NCBI RefSeq assembly: GCF_013359945.1
Contig: NZ_JABWCS010000218.1
Location: 124,001-188,000 of the forward strand
Length of the DNA stretch: 64,000 bases
Source of the DNA: Paenibacillus agri
GTDB taxonomy: Bacteria; Bacillota; Bacilli; Paenibacillales; Paenibacillaceae
Direction of reading: 5' to 3'
How positions within the stretch are numbered: position 1 is the stretch's first letter; every line of letters begins with the position of its first letter. The translations under genes and the position numbers were made by a program. The notes beneath the pieces are model-generated. The model saw only the letters and a program-made list of their open reading frames with translations. It had not been told where the DNA came from and did no database searches. Of the stretch, positions 26,015 through 34,540 are shown in pieces.

Positions 26015-26549
26015 TGTTCCAAACCCCCATCTTGGCCGGCTTGCGCGGCAGAATAATGAATTTGCTATCTTTGCCGCTGCTCAGGCTTACATAGACATTG
26101 CTATCGTCAATCTCTGTCGTTGCAACAACACCCTTGTATTCCGTATGACTCTCCTTCAATCCGTCAAGCGTTGACGGAATCAATGTATATTTACCGCTCT
26201 CCATGGCTTCTGCCACTGAGAACATTGCTTTATTCCAATAATCATCCAGCATTTCGCTGGAGTGCTGATCGACATCAAGCTTTAATGTGCGGCCGTTAAT
26301 CGCCGATTTGCCTTCGGTCGAAACATATTGAACCAGTTCACGCATCTTCGTGCCCGGCTTAAGATCGAGTTTCAAAGTCACCTGATCACGGTTAATAGTA
26401 ATCTGAGACCTGTTGACACCTTCATAGCCAGCCACAATCTTTTGGAGCGGTTCCTGAATCACGAATTCACGATAGAGAAACCATCCACCAAATAACAAGG
26501 CAGCCGTCAACAGTGACGTTAGCAGTACAGGTACAAGACGCAGTTTCAA
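26007..26549 (-). CDS. Single-pass extracytoplasmic protein coupled to the FtsH-like protease
   Basis: A 180-residue protein starting at TTG 26549 behind AGGAGG. One N-terminal membrane helix (LRLVPVLLTSLLTAALLFGG) is followed by about 150 residues that should face the outside and look mixed alpha/beta (RSQITINRDQVTLKLDLKPG, STEGKSAINGRTLKLDVDQH). I do not recognise a named family. The gene overlaps the FtsH-like gene by 8 nt. Because that protease lacks its own ectodomain, this protein may act as an adaptor or substitute ectodomain; this is an inference. Confidence 0.65.
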   Translation of the reverse strand: MKLRLVPVLLTSLLTAALLFGGWFLYREFVIQEPLQKIVAGYEGVNRSQITINRDQVTLKLDLKPGTKMRELVQYVSTEGKSAINGRTLKLDVDQHSSEMLDDYWNKAMFSVAEAMESGKYTLIPSTLDGLKESHTEYKGVVATTEIDDSNVYVSLSSGKDSKFIILPRKPAKMGVWNNA

Positions 26550-26658
26550 GAAACGTCCTCCTCTCGATGATTACAACAAGTATATGAATACGTCCCGGTA
26601 TGCGATGATCCCTATGATCAGGGATTCAATTCGGCATGCCCTCTTGAATACAAATAGT

Positions 26659-26667
26659 AGTATATCA
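26659..26667 (-). promoter_or_regulatory. Extended -10 promoter for the protease operon
   Basis: The minus strand reads TGATATACT, an extended -10 element (TGn plus TATACT), 110 nt upstream of the TTG at 26549. A clear -35 box is not present, as is usual for extended -10 promoters. An imperfect dyad ATCCCT/AGGGAT at 26608-26625 lies in the leader and could be an operator. Confidence 0.45.
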
Positions 26668-26702
26668 CAGGTGTATATACGAAAACGAAAAAAAGTGTGA
26701 AT

Positions 26703-27000
26703 ATATTTAAAATTTTTGATTCTAATTTTTACAGATTTATCTAACCTTTTATATTATTTATCGACAAAGCTCGCCACAGAACTTAGTTCTGCGGTTTATT
26801 TTGATAAAATTATCTATCCGCGGATCTGATATCTGCATCTATACGAATCAATGATGATATACTATTAGATATAAATAAATCAACATATTTGATATATGAT
26901 GATCAATACGAAATTATATATTTGACGAACAAAAGAAAGTAAGAAAAGAAATTAGTAAGAGAATTTAACAAAAGAAATAACAAAAACTAAGAGGAGTAAA
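26703..27000. other. AT-rich gene-free stretch with hairpin and plus-strand extended -10
   Basis: No credible coding region is seen. CAGAAC-TTA-GTTCTG at 26777-26791 forms a small hairpin followed by TTTATTTTG on the plus strand. TGATATACT at 26855-26863 is an extended -10 element on the plus strand, pointing into the repeat arrays downstream. The remainder is A/T-rich, with poly-purine runs near 26930-27000. Confidence 0.45.
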
Positions 27001-27014
27001 AGGCAAATTTGGAG

Positions 27015-27074
27015 CTGTAGGAGTATCTGTAAGAGTAACTGTAAGAGTATTTGTAAAAGTATCTGTAGGAGCGG
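27015..27074 (+). repeat. Five tandem 12-bp units
   Basis: Five consecutive units with the consensus CTGTARGAGTAT (CTGTAGGAGTAT, CTGTAAGAGTAA, CTGTAAGAGTAT, TTGTAAAAGTAT, CTGTAGGAGCGG). In the second frame the array reads with Cys at every fourth residue. No canonical start codon precedes that frame, and it ends at TGA a few codons later. Confidence 0.9.
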
Positions 27075-27103
27075 AGCGTTCGCCTGAAAGTTTACATAAG
27101 AAT

Positions 27104-27214
27104 GGTTCCGTAGGAAAGGTTTCGTAGGAAAGGTTTCGTAGAAAAGGTTCCGTAGGAAAGGTTTACATGGGAATGGTTCCGCGGGATGGTTCCGTAGGAA
27201 CGGTTCTATGGATA
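27104..27214 (+). repeat. Eight tandem units of about 14 bp
   Basis: Eight units of 13-15 bp with the consensus GGTTCCGTAGGAAA, starting at 27104, 27118, 27132, 27146, 27160, 27175, 27188 and 27202. The first four differ by only one or two bases. All frames contain stops, so the array is not coding. Confidence 0.9.
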
Positions 27215-27282
27215 TATTTACAAATGTAACCTTCCAGCCAGAATTTCACTTTTTCCACAATATGCAATAAATTGTCATTAGC

Positions 27283-27312
27283 CTCATCGGTTCTCATCGG
27301 TTCTCATCGGCT
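27283..27312 (+). repeat. Three tandem 10-bp units
   Basis: CTCATCGGTT, CTCATCGGTT and CTCATCGGCT follow each other directly. This is a separate short array in the same gene-free region. Confidence 0.85.
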
Positions 27313-27402
27313 GTCACCTGATTTCCACCGCTAGAAGTCGTTATATTCCCCTTCAGCAGTCGTCTTAACAGCCAGAAAAATAGCCCGCATCTCTAACTAA
27401 CA

Positions 27403-27585
27403 GCATTTTTGTACCTTATTTTTCTTGAATATAAGCAAATGAGGAAAATAAGGGCATTATTGTATCTTATTTTTCGAAAAAGCACGCTGTACGAGTATTC
27501 TGGAAGATTTAAGGTACAATATTGCACTTAATTCCCAAAAAACCTAAACTGCAGAGAATTTAAGGTACAAAAATGCCGCTAATTC
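27403..27585. repeat. Composite inverted repeat element, copy A
   Basis: Four related half-elements of about 25-30 bp share the core TGCANTNTTGTACCTTA. Two are in plus orientation (27403-27424, 27445-27475) and two in minus orientation (27506-27534, 27556-27585). The arrangement is almost the same as at 45053-45244, 17.6 kb away. The opposed copies could pair into a long hairpin. No transposase gene is present. Confidence 0.8.
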
Positions 27586-27743
27586 ACTACGGGGATTCTT
27601 ATTATAGACTCTCTTTTGCCCTGGCTTTGTTTGTTATTTTAATACGTTCCAAATAGATCAATGAATTCTCGTAAAAAATCCCGTTAAGCAATCTCGTTAA
27701 TTAAAATTTTCAGACAGCATATTCAAATTCCAATCTGAACGCA

Positions 27744-27780
27744 AACAAGCGAACCGCCCCCGGTTCGCTTGTTGTTTTTT
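27744..27780 (+). terminator. Strong plus-strand terminator with no coding gene upstream
   Basis: AACAAGCGAACCG and CGGTTCGCTTGTT form a perfect 13-bp stem with a CCCC loop, followed on the plus strand by GTTTTTTC. On the minus strand the tail is TGCGTTC, which is poor. It may stop ypmB transcription bidirectionally, but its polarity fits a plus-strand transcript coming from the repeat region. Confidence 0.8.
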
Positions 27781-27841
27781 CTTAAATCCCCTTAACTTCC
27801 CCTTACTTTCTCCCGCAAGGAGAGCCCAATGAGGTTCAGTC

Positions 27842-28360
27842 TCAGCGCTTCGGCAAACTGAAACGCCCACCGATAGGAGTTCCGTCAGAAAAGCGGTAAA
27901 ACTGATAATAATAACGATCTGCCTGCTCATAAAAAAGCTGCCAGGCATATTCCCCGTTATACACACCAGGGAGCAGCCTTTGAATCTTAATATCCGGAAG
28001 CTGTGCGCTGATGATGGACCTGATTTTAGCCTCCGATGTGCCCTTGCTCAGTTCTTCGCTGAATACCACATTATCACCTTCGGCAACTTTACCGTCTGTT
28101 GTAAAGCGAACCCAGACCATGAGCTCGGTACCCGCCTCATTTTTCCCTGTCAGCACCCAATACACCGAGTTTTCATCCCAGACCGATTTCTGGGCCTTCT
28201 CCATTAGAGTCAAGCCCGCACGGCTCTTGGCAACTTCCTTGGCTGCATCCCGTTCTTTCCATTGGTCTTTCATGATAAAGGCGTAGAACTGAATTATGCC
28301 GAGCAGCAAGAGCAGAAACACTGCCACTCCTATCAGGATCCATTTTTTCCTCTTTTTCAA
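27842..28360 (-). CDS. YpmB/TseB-like cell-wall regulator (DUF5590)
   Basis: A 172-residue single-pass protein starting at TTG 28360 behind AAGGAAG. The basic N-terminus (MKKRKKW) and one membrane helix (ILIGVAVFLLLLLGIIQFYA) anchor an extracellular domain. That domain begins with a DUF5590-like strand/helix unit (AAKEVAKSRAGLTLMEKAQK) and continues with PepSY-like sequence (YNGEYAWQLFYEQADRYYYQ). YpmB, also called TseB, influences PBP2A-dependent cell-wall elongation in B. subtilis, where it also lies close to dinG. Family assignment is good; a role in this organism is by analogy. Confidence 0.82.
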   Translation of the reverse strand: MKKRKKWILIGVAVFLLLLLGIIQFYAFIMKDQWKERDAAKEVAKSRAGLTLMEKAQKSVWDENSVYWVLTGKNEAGTELMVWVRFTTDGKVAEGDNVVFSEELSKGTSEAKIRSIISAQLPDIKIQRLLPGVYNGEYAWQLFYEQADRYYYQFYRFSDGTPIGGRFSLPKR

Positions 28361-28414
28361 GTTACAGCTTCCTTTCTACTTGTTCCGCGGCGGTGGTGCC
28401 TGTTCCTCGCCTGT

Positions 28415-29716
28415 CTACCGCTTCAACAGACCTTCAAAAGTTTCCTGTGCCTTGCGTCGGATAGCCTCTTCATCCAACGTTAGGCACTCCCCGTTCTTCA
28501 CAATCTGCTTTCCGTTCACCCAGACATGGAGCACGTCTTTAGCACTGGCTGAATATACCGCATGTGAGAGCAGATCCGTATGCGGCAGGAGGTGCGGCTG
28601 GTCGATATCAATGGCAATAAAATCGGCCTTCATGCCGGGAGCAAGTTGGCCCACACCATCGAGGAAAAGTGACTTCGCACCGTACTCCGTAGCCATTCGC
28701 ATGGCTAGTGCAGCCGGAATAGCGGTCGGGTCACCGCTGAAGCCCTTATGGATAAGCGCTGCCAGACGCATCTCTTCAAACAGGTCCAGATTGTTGTTAC
28801 TGGCTGCACTGTCCGTACCGAGCGATACGGTGACACCTGCATTCAGCAGGTCGATAACCCGGGCAATGCCGCTAGCGAGCTTCAGGTTGCTCCCAGGGTT
28901 GTGTGAGACCCCGACATGGTGACGGGCCAGAATCCCGATCTCCTCGTCATTCAAATGCACACCATGCGCGACTAGAGATGGTCGTGTAAACATACCTAGC
29001 CTCTCCAAGTGTTCGACAGGGCGCACTCCATATTCCTCTACGTTCTGCTCCACTTCCCGCTTCGTCTCCGACATATGCGTATGCAACGGCAGATCCAGGT
29101 CATGGGCCGCCTGTACGAACTTGACGAACAACTCCGGCGGACAAGTATAAGGAGAATGCGGGGACAGCATCGTTGTAATTCTGCCGTCTGCCTTGCCATG
29201 CCAGTCGCGAGCGAACCGGACCGCATCAGCCAGCTTAACATCCTGTACCTCCGGCGGACATAGACCGATAACGCCGCGTGTCAGAACCCCGCGCATGCCG
29301 GACTGCTCCGTAATCTCAGCTACCCGGTCCATTTTGTCATACATGTCCAAAAAGGTCGTCGTGCCGCCCTTCATCATTTCAAGTATGGATAACGAGCTTC
29401 CCCAGTAGATATCATCCGGGGTAAACTTGCCCTCCATCGGCCACATTTTCTCCTGCATCCAGACCTGAAGAGTCCGGTCATCACCATAGCCGCGCAGCAG
29501 AGACATCGCCGCATGACCATGAGTATTCACCAGACCTGGCATGAAAAGCAGCCGACTGCCATCAATCACTTGCAACTCTTCTTCAAGGAACGGCTCTTCT
29601 TCGCCTATGTATGTGATGAGATCATTCTCAATGATCATACAGCCGTTCAATACAGACAGAGGAGTCCCAGGCACAAGAAACTTCCCGTTACGGATAAGAA
29701 TTTTACTGTTGCTCAT
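28415..29716 (-). CDS. mtaD: 5-methylthioadenosine/S-adenosylhomocysteine deaminase
   Basis: A 433-residue amidohydrolase from the ATG at 29716, which has AAGGAAGAG upstream and overlaps rex by 14 nt. An ATG at 29788 would run through the rex 3' end without a ribosome-binding site. The metal site starts with His65-x-His67 (NTHGHAAMSLLRGYGD). It continues with LHTHMSETKREVEQN, LVAHGVHLND and the Asp in LGTDSAASNNNLDLFEEM. These match the MtaD/SsnA group of deaminases acting on methylthioadenosine or S-adenosylhomocysteine. Related adenosine or guanine derivatives are possible substrates. Confidence 0.87.
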   Translation of the reverse strand: MSNSKILIRNGKFLVPGTPLSVLNGCMIIENDLITYIGEEEPFLEEELQVIDGSRLLFMPGLVNTHGHAAMSLLRGYGDDRTLQVWMQEKMWPMEGKFTPDDIYWGSSLSILEMMKGGTTTFLDMYDKMDRVAEITEQSGMRGVLTRGVIGLCPPEVQDVKLADAVRFARDWHGKADGRITTMLSPHSPYTCPPELFVKFVQAAHDLDLPLHTHMSETKREVEQNVEEYGVRPVEHLERLGMFTRPSLVAHGVHLNDEEIGILARHHVGVSHNPGSNLKLASGIARVIDLLNAGVTVSLGTDSAASNNNLDLFEEMRLAALIHKGFSGDPTAIPAALAMRMATEYGAKSLFLDGVGQLAPGMKADFIAIDIDQPHLLPHTDLLSHAVYSASAKDVLHVWVNGKQIVKNGECLTLDEEAIRRKAQETFEGLLKR

Positions 29717-30356
29717 GCCCAAGCTCTTCCTTTCCATCTTGCAAATAATAAGCCAGGCTCTGCAAATCCGTTGTGAAGTCGGCCGCATGAACTCGGATAT
29801 GACCTGGCGTTTTTAGAATTACAGGTGCAAAGTTCAAAATTGCTTCAATACCGGATTCCACCAGGATATCGGCAACATTCTGCGCTTCAGTATCCGGTAC
29901 AGTAATAATGCCTATACGGATGCCCTGCTCACGGATAGTGCTGCCCAGGTCCTTCATGGGTTGTACAATGAGTGAGTTGATTTTTTGGCCTACCTTTGGT
30001 TCATAGGAATCAAAAATAGCGGTTATTTTCATCGTGTCCTTCAAGTACGCATTGTAATTGGACAAGGCATGTCCAAGATTACCGGCGCCTACCAGAGCTA
30101 CGTTAATTTGCTGATCCAGTTTCAGGATATGACGGATCTTCTCAATAAGATAAGATACATCATAACCGATGCCTTTACGGCCGAAGTCGCCAAAATAAGC
30201 CAGATCCTTACGGATCTGGGCGGGGTTAAGATCCAGCTTCTGACCAAGTTCTTGAGAAGAAACTGTCGAGATTTCACGTTTTTGGAGATCGTTAAGGAAT
30301 CGCAGGTATACAGGAAGTCTGCGTACCACCGCCTCCGAGATTTTATCCGATTTCAT
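29703..30356 (-). CDS. rex: Redox-sensing transcriptional repressor Rex
   Basis: A 217-residue Rex. Residues 1-75 are a winged helix (VRRLPVYLRFLNDLQKREIS, NPAQIRKDLAYFGDFGRKG). The NAD(H)-binding Rossmann part has GAGNLG at 90-95. The C-terminal swapped helix lies near the end. Rex represses fermentation and respiration genes at high NAD+/NADH. B. subtilis Rex has about 215 residues, so the length is normal. The 3' end overlaps mtaD. Confidence 0.95.
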   Translation of the reverse strand: MKSDKISEAVVRRLPVYLRFLNDLQKREISTVSSQELGQKLDLNPAQIRKDLAYFGDFGRKGIGYDVSYLIEKIRHILKLDQQINVALVGAGNLGHALSNYNAYLKDTMKITAIFDSYEPKVGQKINSLIVQPMKDLGSTIREQGIRIGIITVPDTEAQNVADILVESGIEAILNFAPVILKTPGHIRVHAADFTTDLQSLAYYLQDGKEELGHEQQ

Positions 30357-30421
30357 GTTTTCTCCTCCTAGATTAATCCAATTGTTGAAAATAACGCATT
30401 ACACGCGGAATGAAAGGGGCA

Positions 30422-33280
30422 TTATTTGCCCCCTTCCTCCAGCCATTCTGCAATTCGGGGAACCATCTGCTCAGTCTTCATATGCTCCATCTTGGGACCG
30501 GGCAGCGAATACAGAAAATATTTACCGTAATAGGATTCAATCACCCTGGTATCATAAACAATAACGATCCCCCGGTCTTGTGCCGTCCGAACGAGACGAC
30601 CGAAGCCCTGCTTGAAGCGGATGACCGCCTGCGGCACGGAGAGCTTCATGAACGGGTTCTTCTTCTGTGCCTGTAGCAGCTCAGCCTTAGCCTCCGCGAG
30701 CGGATGATTCGGCGGCTGAAACGGCAGTCTGACGATCGCCAGGCAGGTTAGGGCATCGCCTGGAATGTCTACGCCTTCCCAGAAGCTGCTTGTGCCAAGC
30801 AGCACAGAAGCGTTGCTGTCCTGGAAACGGCGGATCAGCTTACTGCGGCTTCCACCTTCGACTCCCTGACCCAGTACACTGATATCCTGTGAAGCCAGAG
30901 CTTCCTTCAGGGGATCATAGACCTGGCGCAGCATACGGTAAGAAGTGAACAGCACAAGCATCCGTCCGCGCGTGATTACCGCAGCCTCCGCCAGTGACTG
31001 CACCAGCGTGTCCACAAAGCGGGCATCGCCTATGCTGCCCTTAACGCTCGGGAAGTCGCGTGGAATGACCAATAGGGCCTGTTCACGGTACTTGAACGGA
31101 GAAGGCAGCAGCGAGGTCATCAGACGCCCCTGCTCCGCTGCCTCGCCGAGCCCCAGATTGTCAATCATGAACTGGAATGATTTATCGACCGACAATGTGG
31201 CCGAGGTCAGAACGATGCTGTTCTTCTTGTCGAAGAACAGCTCCTTGAGCTGGGCACTGACATCGACAGGCACCGCATAGAGCTGCAGGGACTTGCTGCG
31301 ATAATTAGTGCTGGCTTCCAGCCAATAGACAACATTCACGTCGTTCAGATTCATAAAGAAGCGCACCTGTTCACGAATGGCGCCCAGATCCTTAAAGAGA
31401 CCGCCGAGATCGGTCACCAGGCTGTCCGCGCTGGACTGACCGTCTTGTTCACGCATCTCGCTTAGCATCTTCTCACCCTTACGGATGACTTCGCTGAGGC
31501 TCAGGTGCATTGTATTCTCTAGGGCCGCCAGCTCTTCCCAGTCCTTCGGCTTGCTTCCCGGCTGGAGACGAAGCACAAGCTGTCCCGCTTCCCCTGCGGC
31601 CGCATCGCTGCGCTCCGGCAGGAGAGTGTACAGCTTCTCGCTTAATACATCCCAAGTCTCCTTCACCGTAAGCAAGTCCGGATAAAGCCTGTCAATGATG
31701 ACACTCCATTCGGAAGCCTGCTCGCTACCGGAAGTTTGCAGAATCTGACGCAAGGCCGGAAGCTGTCCGTTACGGCTGTCCTTGTAGAGTCTACCGAGAG
31801 TATGTGACACCGTAAAATGCTTCATGTGCATCCCGAGATGCTTCCCCGCTACATCCTCCAGATGATGGGCCTCATCAATAACCAGATGCTCATAAGCTGG
31901 CAACAATTGATGTCCGGCCTTCACATCTGCAAACAGCTTGGAATGGTTCGTAATTACCACATCTGCTATACCAGCCTCATGCTTGGCCCGGTGGTAATAG
32001 CACTTGCGGAACCAAGGGCAAGCACGGCCCAGGCACGAATCGGTGTCGCTTGCCACCGTCTCCCAGAAATCCCCGCCGCGTCCGCCGAGGTTCAGCTCCT
32101 CGTCATCCCCGGATTCACTCTGAGTCAGCCACACGATCATCTGGGCGGCAATGATGGCATCTTCCCTCGGACTCGTAAAGTCCCTTTTATTTATTTTATG
32201 TTCAAACTTGCGCAGACACAAATAGTGCCCTCTTCCCTTGAAGATAGCAGCCTTGAACGGAAATGGAACAACTTCGGTCAGCAGCGGAATATCGCGCTCC
32301 CGGAGCTGGTCTTGCAGATTAATGGTATGAGTGCTGACCATGACCTTTTGCTCACTGCGAACGCTCTGATAAATTGCCGGAAGCAGATAACCCAGCGACT
32401 TGCCGGTTCCCGTCCCTGCCTCAATCAGCAGGTGCTTGTCCTCGGAAAGTGCGGTTATAACCTCGTTAAACATAATATCCTGCGCTTCCCGGCTTTCATA
32501 ATGAGGTAACTTGTCCTTGAGCCGTTGTCTAATCTCATCCATATAATCAGAGAAAGATAATGAATGCAGTGGATTAGCACCATGCTGATCCCTTGGAGGC
32601 TCCAGCTCTGTCCAGTCGCCTACCTTGAGGGCAAGCTGCCGGTAAAATGTTAAATCGCTCTCCGGCTGGAAAGTCTCCATCTCCCGTTCCCGTAGCAGCC
32701 CGTCGAAATACCAGCCAAGATCGCTGTCTTCTGCGGCGAATAACTCGCTAAGCCGCTGTATTGTTAGAAGCGGCAGGCTGTATAGCTCCTCCAGACATTG
32801 GAGCAGCACAAGCGCGGTAGCCAAAGCATCGCTGTCGGCCTGATGCGGCCGTTCATGCGTAATGCCGAAATGGCTGCTGACGGCACCTAGCTGATAAGTC
32901 GTCAGCGAAGGAAAGCAAATTTTCAGAAAATCGATCGTATCCAGAATACGGCCTTGAAACGGCAAATATCCGCATCGATCCAATGCATTTTGTAAAAAAT
33001 GGAAGTCAAAAGCCACATTATGCCCTACCAGCACGACATCGTCCAGTAAAGGCACTAGCTCCATCATCATCTCATCCAGCTCTGGCGCATCCGCCACGTC
33101 GCTGTCGGTTATGCCTGTCAAGCCCGTAATAAAAGGAGGAATCGGCGCTCCGGGCTTGACAAAGGAACCATATACCCGGGAAATGGACCGGTCTTCTTCT
33201 ATAATGGCAAGACCCACCTGGATGATTTCACCCACCGATTGGGTTCCCGTTGTTTCAAAATCAAGCACGGCAAATTTCAT
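30422..33280 (-). CDS. dinG: DinG-family helicase with N-terminal 3'-5' exonuclease domain
   Basis: A 952-residue fusion. Residues 1-170 are a DnaQ-like exonuclease (AVLDFETTG, GHNVAFDFHFLQNAL, HQADSDALATALVLL). From about 250 the XPD-like helicase begins: Walker A EAGTGTGKSLGYLLP, the DEAH box in HLVIDEAHHLED, and motif VI QGFGRLVRTAQDRG. A Cys in GRGHYLCLRKF and three more in DSCLGRACPWFRKCYY provide a plausible 4Fe-4S site. Some Gram-positive DinG proteins such as that of Staphylococcus have lost this site, so helicase activity is probably retained here. It acts in DNA repair. Confidence 0.92.
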   Translation of the reverse strand: MKFAVLDFETTGTQSVGEIIQVGLAIIEEDRSISRVYGSFVKPGAPIPPFITGLTGITDSDVADAPELDEMMMELVPLLDDVVLVGHNVAFDFHFLQNALDRCGYLPFQGRILDTIDFLKICFPSLTTYQLGAVSSHFGITHERPHQADSDALATALVLLQCLEELYSLPLLTIQRLSELFAAEDSDLGWYFDGLLREREMETFQPESDLTFYRQLALKVGDWTELEPPRDQHGANPLHSLSFSDYMDEIRQRLKDKLPHYESREAQDIMFNEVITALSEDKHLLIEAGTGTGKSLGYLLPAIYQSVRSEQKVMVSTHTINLQDQLRERDIPLLTEVVPFPFKAAIFKGRGHYLCLRKFEHKINKRDFTSPREDAIIAAQMIVWLTQSESGDDEELNLGGRGGDFWETVASDTDSCLGRACPWFRKCYYHRAKHEAGIADVVITNHSKLFADVKAGHQLLPAYEHLVIDEAHHLEDVAGKHLGMHMKHFTVSHTLGRLYKDSRNGQLPALRQILQTSGSEQASEWSVIIDRLYPDLLTVKETWDVLSEKLYTLLPERSDAAAGEAGQLVLRLQPGSKPKDWEELAALENTMHLSLSEVIRKGEKMLSEMREQDGQSSADSLVTDLGGLFKDLGAIREQVRFFMNLNDVNVVYWLEASTNYRSKSLQLYAVPVDVSAQLKELFFDKKNSIVLTSATLSVDKSFQFMIDNLGLGEAAEQGRLMTSLLPSPFKYREQALLVIPRDFPSVKGSIGDARFVDTLVQSLAEAAVITRGRMLVLFTSYRMLRQVYDPLKEALASQDISVLGQGVEGGSRSKLIRRFQDSNASVLLGTSSFWEGVDIPGDALTCLAIVRLPFQPPNHPLAEAKAELLQAQKKNPFMKLSVPQAVIRFKQGFGRLVRTAQDRGIVIVYDTRVIESYYGKYFLYSLPGPKMEHMKTEQMVPRIAEWLEEGGK

Positions 33281-33334
33281 TGTAAGTTCTATTCCCTTTC
33301 ACTTGAGACTCTTAATCAGCATAACAGAAGTTGC

Positions 33335-33379
33335 GAAAAAAGGCGATGCACCCCGCTGTCAACAGTGGAGGCATCGCTT
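33335..33379 (-). terminator. Intrinsic terminator after the TPR gene
   Basis: GCGATGC (33343-33349) and GCATCGC (33371-33377) form the stem, with an inner CGCTGT/ACAGTGG extension. On the minus strand it ends in CCTTTTTTCGC. It lies 19 nt after the stop at 33398 and upstream of dinG. Confidence 0.82.
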
Positions 33380-33397
33380 CTGTGGCAAGACTGATGG

Positions 33398-34039
33398 TTA
33401 TAAAAGCGAGACAAGCTGGCTGCCATACTGGAGTTGTCCCCCACGCTTACGGCACACTTCCAGATTCACAGTCGGTTCCGGCAGGGCCGGATCATGCTGA
33501 AGAGACAAATCGAACAACTCCTGCGCTTCAGGAAAGCGCTCCTGAGAAGCGCGGATACAGCCCATAGCATTATAGATCATCGCCTTGAGCTTGCGTTCCC
33601 GGGCGAGATTCAGCATATGATTCAGATGAACCCATGCGGCTTCGCCTTCCCCTTCCTGCAGATAAGCCATGGCGAGATACAGTCGAGCGGCGAGGCTGTC
33701 CGGGTACTCCTGAACGACGCCCTTAAACTGTTCGATACACTGCGGGTACATCAGCAGCTTATAATAGCCCTGACCTCTGACGAAGGACTCCATAGACAGC
33801 TCTGGCGCCTCCTGCTGAGCGGCCGGCTCCAGAGGCTCATCCGGCACTTCCAGGTTGTCACGGAAATGGCTGAGCTTCTCCGCGAAGACCAGCCATTCAT
33901 CCATGACATGATCGCTGATCCGGTGTAACAAATTGTACTTGCATAAAAGCTCTTCCCGGCGGGCACCCTGCGCTTTAGGATAGTCAGTGACGACCTCCTG
34001 TAGCATCTGGTTCATTTCAGCAAATAAATGTTGAAACAT
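33398..34039 (-). CDS. TPR-repeat cytoplasmic protein
   Basis: A 213-residue, mainly helical protein. At least three tetratricopeptide-like repeats are visible between residues 85 and 200 (YYKLLMYPQCIEQFKGVVQE, SLAARLYLAMAYLQEGEGEA, RFPEAQELFDLSLQHDPALP). There is no signal peptide or enzyme motif. It probably serves as a protein-interaction scaffold. It lies between panD and dinG and has its own downstream terminator. I do not recognise a specific ortholog. Confidence 0.7.
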   Translation of the reverse strand: MFQHLFAEMNQMLQEVVTDYPKAQGARREELLCKYNLLHRISDHVMDEWLVFAEKLSHFRDNLEVPDEPLEPAAQQEAPELSMESFVRGQGYYKLLMYPQCIEQFKGVVQEYPDSLAARLYLAMAYLQEGEGEAAWVHLNHMLNLARERKLKAMIYNAMGCIRASQERFPEAQELFDLSLQHDPALPEPTVNLEVCRKRGGQLQYGSQLVSLL

Positions 34040-34156
34040 GACTTCATCCCACCCTTACTGAAAATGGTATCAGTTCAGTTCAGCTTGCCTGACTTCATTT
34101 TTCGCAAGGTAAGGGCCTTTCATGCCTGCCATTGATTACATGCCCGTCAGAAACGG

Positions 34157-34540
34157 TCAGACGATGGTCGCGTGGATCTCATGATCGGCGAGTTTGACCG
34201 GCTTGTTCAGCTCATCTACAAAAACTACAGTCGGCTTGTGGCTCTGGAGCTCCTCTTGTGAAAGCATCGCATAAGAAATAATAATCACTGTATCGCCAGG
34301 CTGCACCAGCCGGGCTGCCGCACCATTGAGACAAATCACACCGCTGCCGCGCGGACCGGGAATGACATAAGTCTCCAGACGGGACCCGTTGTTGTTGTCC
34401 ACGATCTGCACCTTTTCATTCTCCAGCAAGTCTGCGGCTTCCATCAAATCTTCATCAATGGTAATACTGCCCACATAATTCAAATTAGCTTCCGTCACTG
34501 TTGCCCGGTGGATTTTGGATTTCATCATATGTCTAAACAA
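34157..34540 (-). CDS. panD: Aspartate 1-decarboxylase (pyruvoyl enzyme)
   Basis: A 127-residue proenzyme that makes beta-alanine for pantothenate. The self-cleavage site is Gly24-Ser25 in NLNYVGSITID, where Ser25 becomes the pyruvoyl group. The start region (MFRHMMKSKIHRATVTEANL) aligns with other PanD proteins. The gene overlaps panC by 8 nt and is the last gene of panBCD. Confidence 0.95.
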   Translation of the reverse strand: MFRHMMKSKIHRATVTEANLNYVGSITIDEDLMEAADLLENEKVQIVDNNNGSRLETYVIPGPRGSGVICLNGAAARLVQPGDTVIIISYAMLSQEELQSHKPTVVFVDELNKPVKLADHEIHATIV

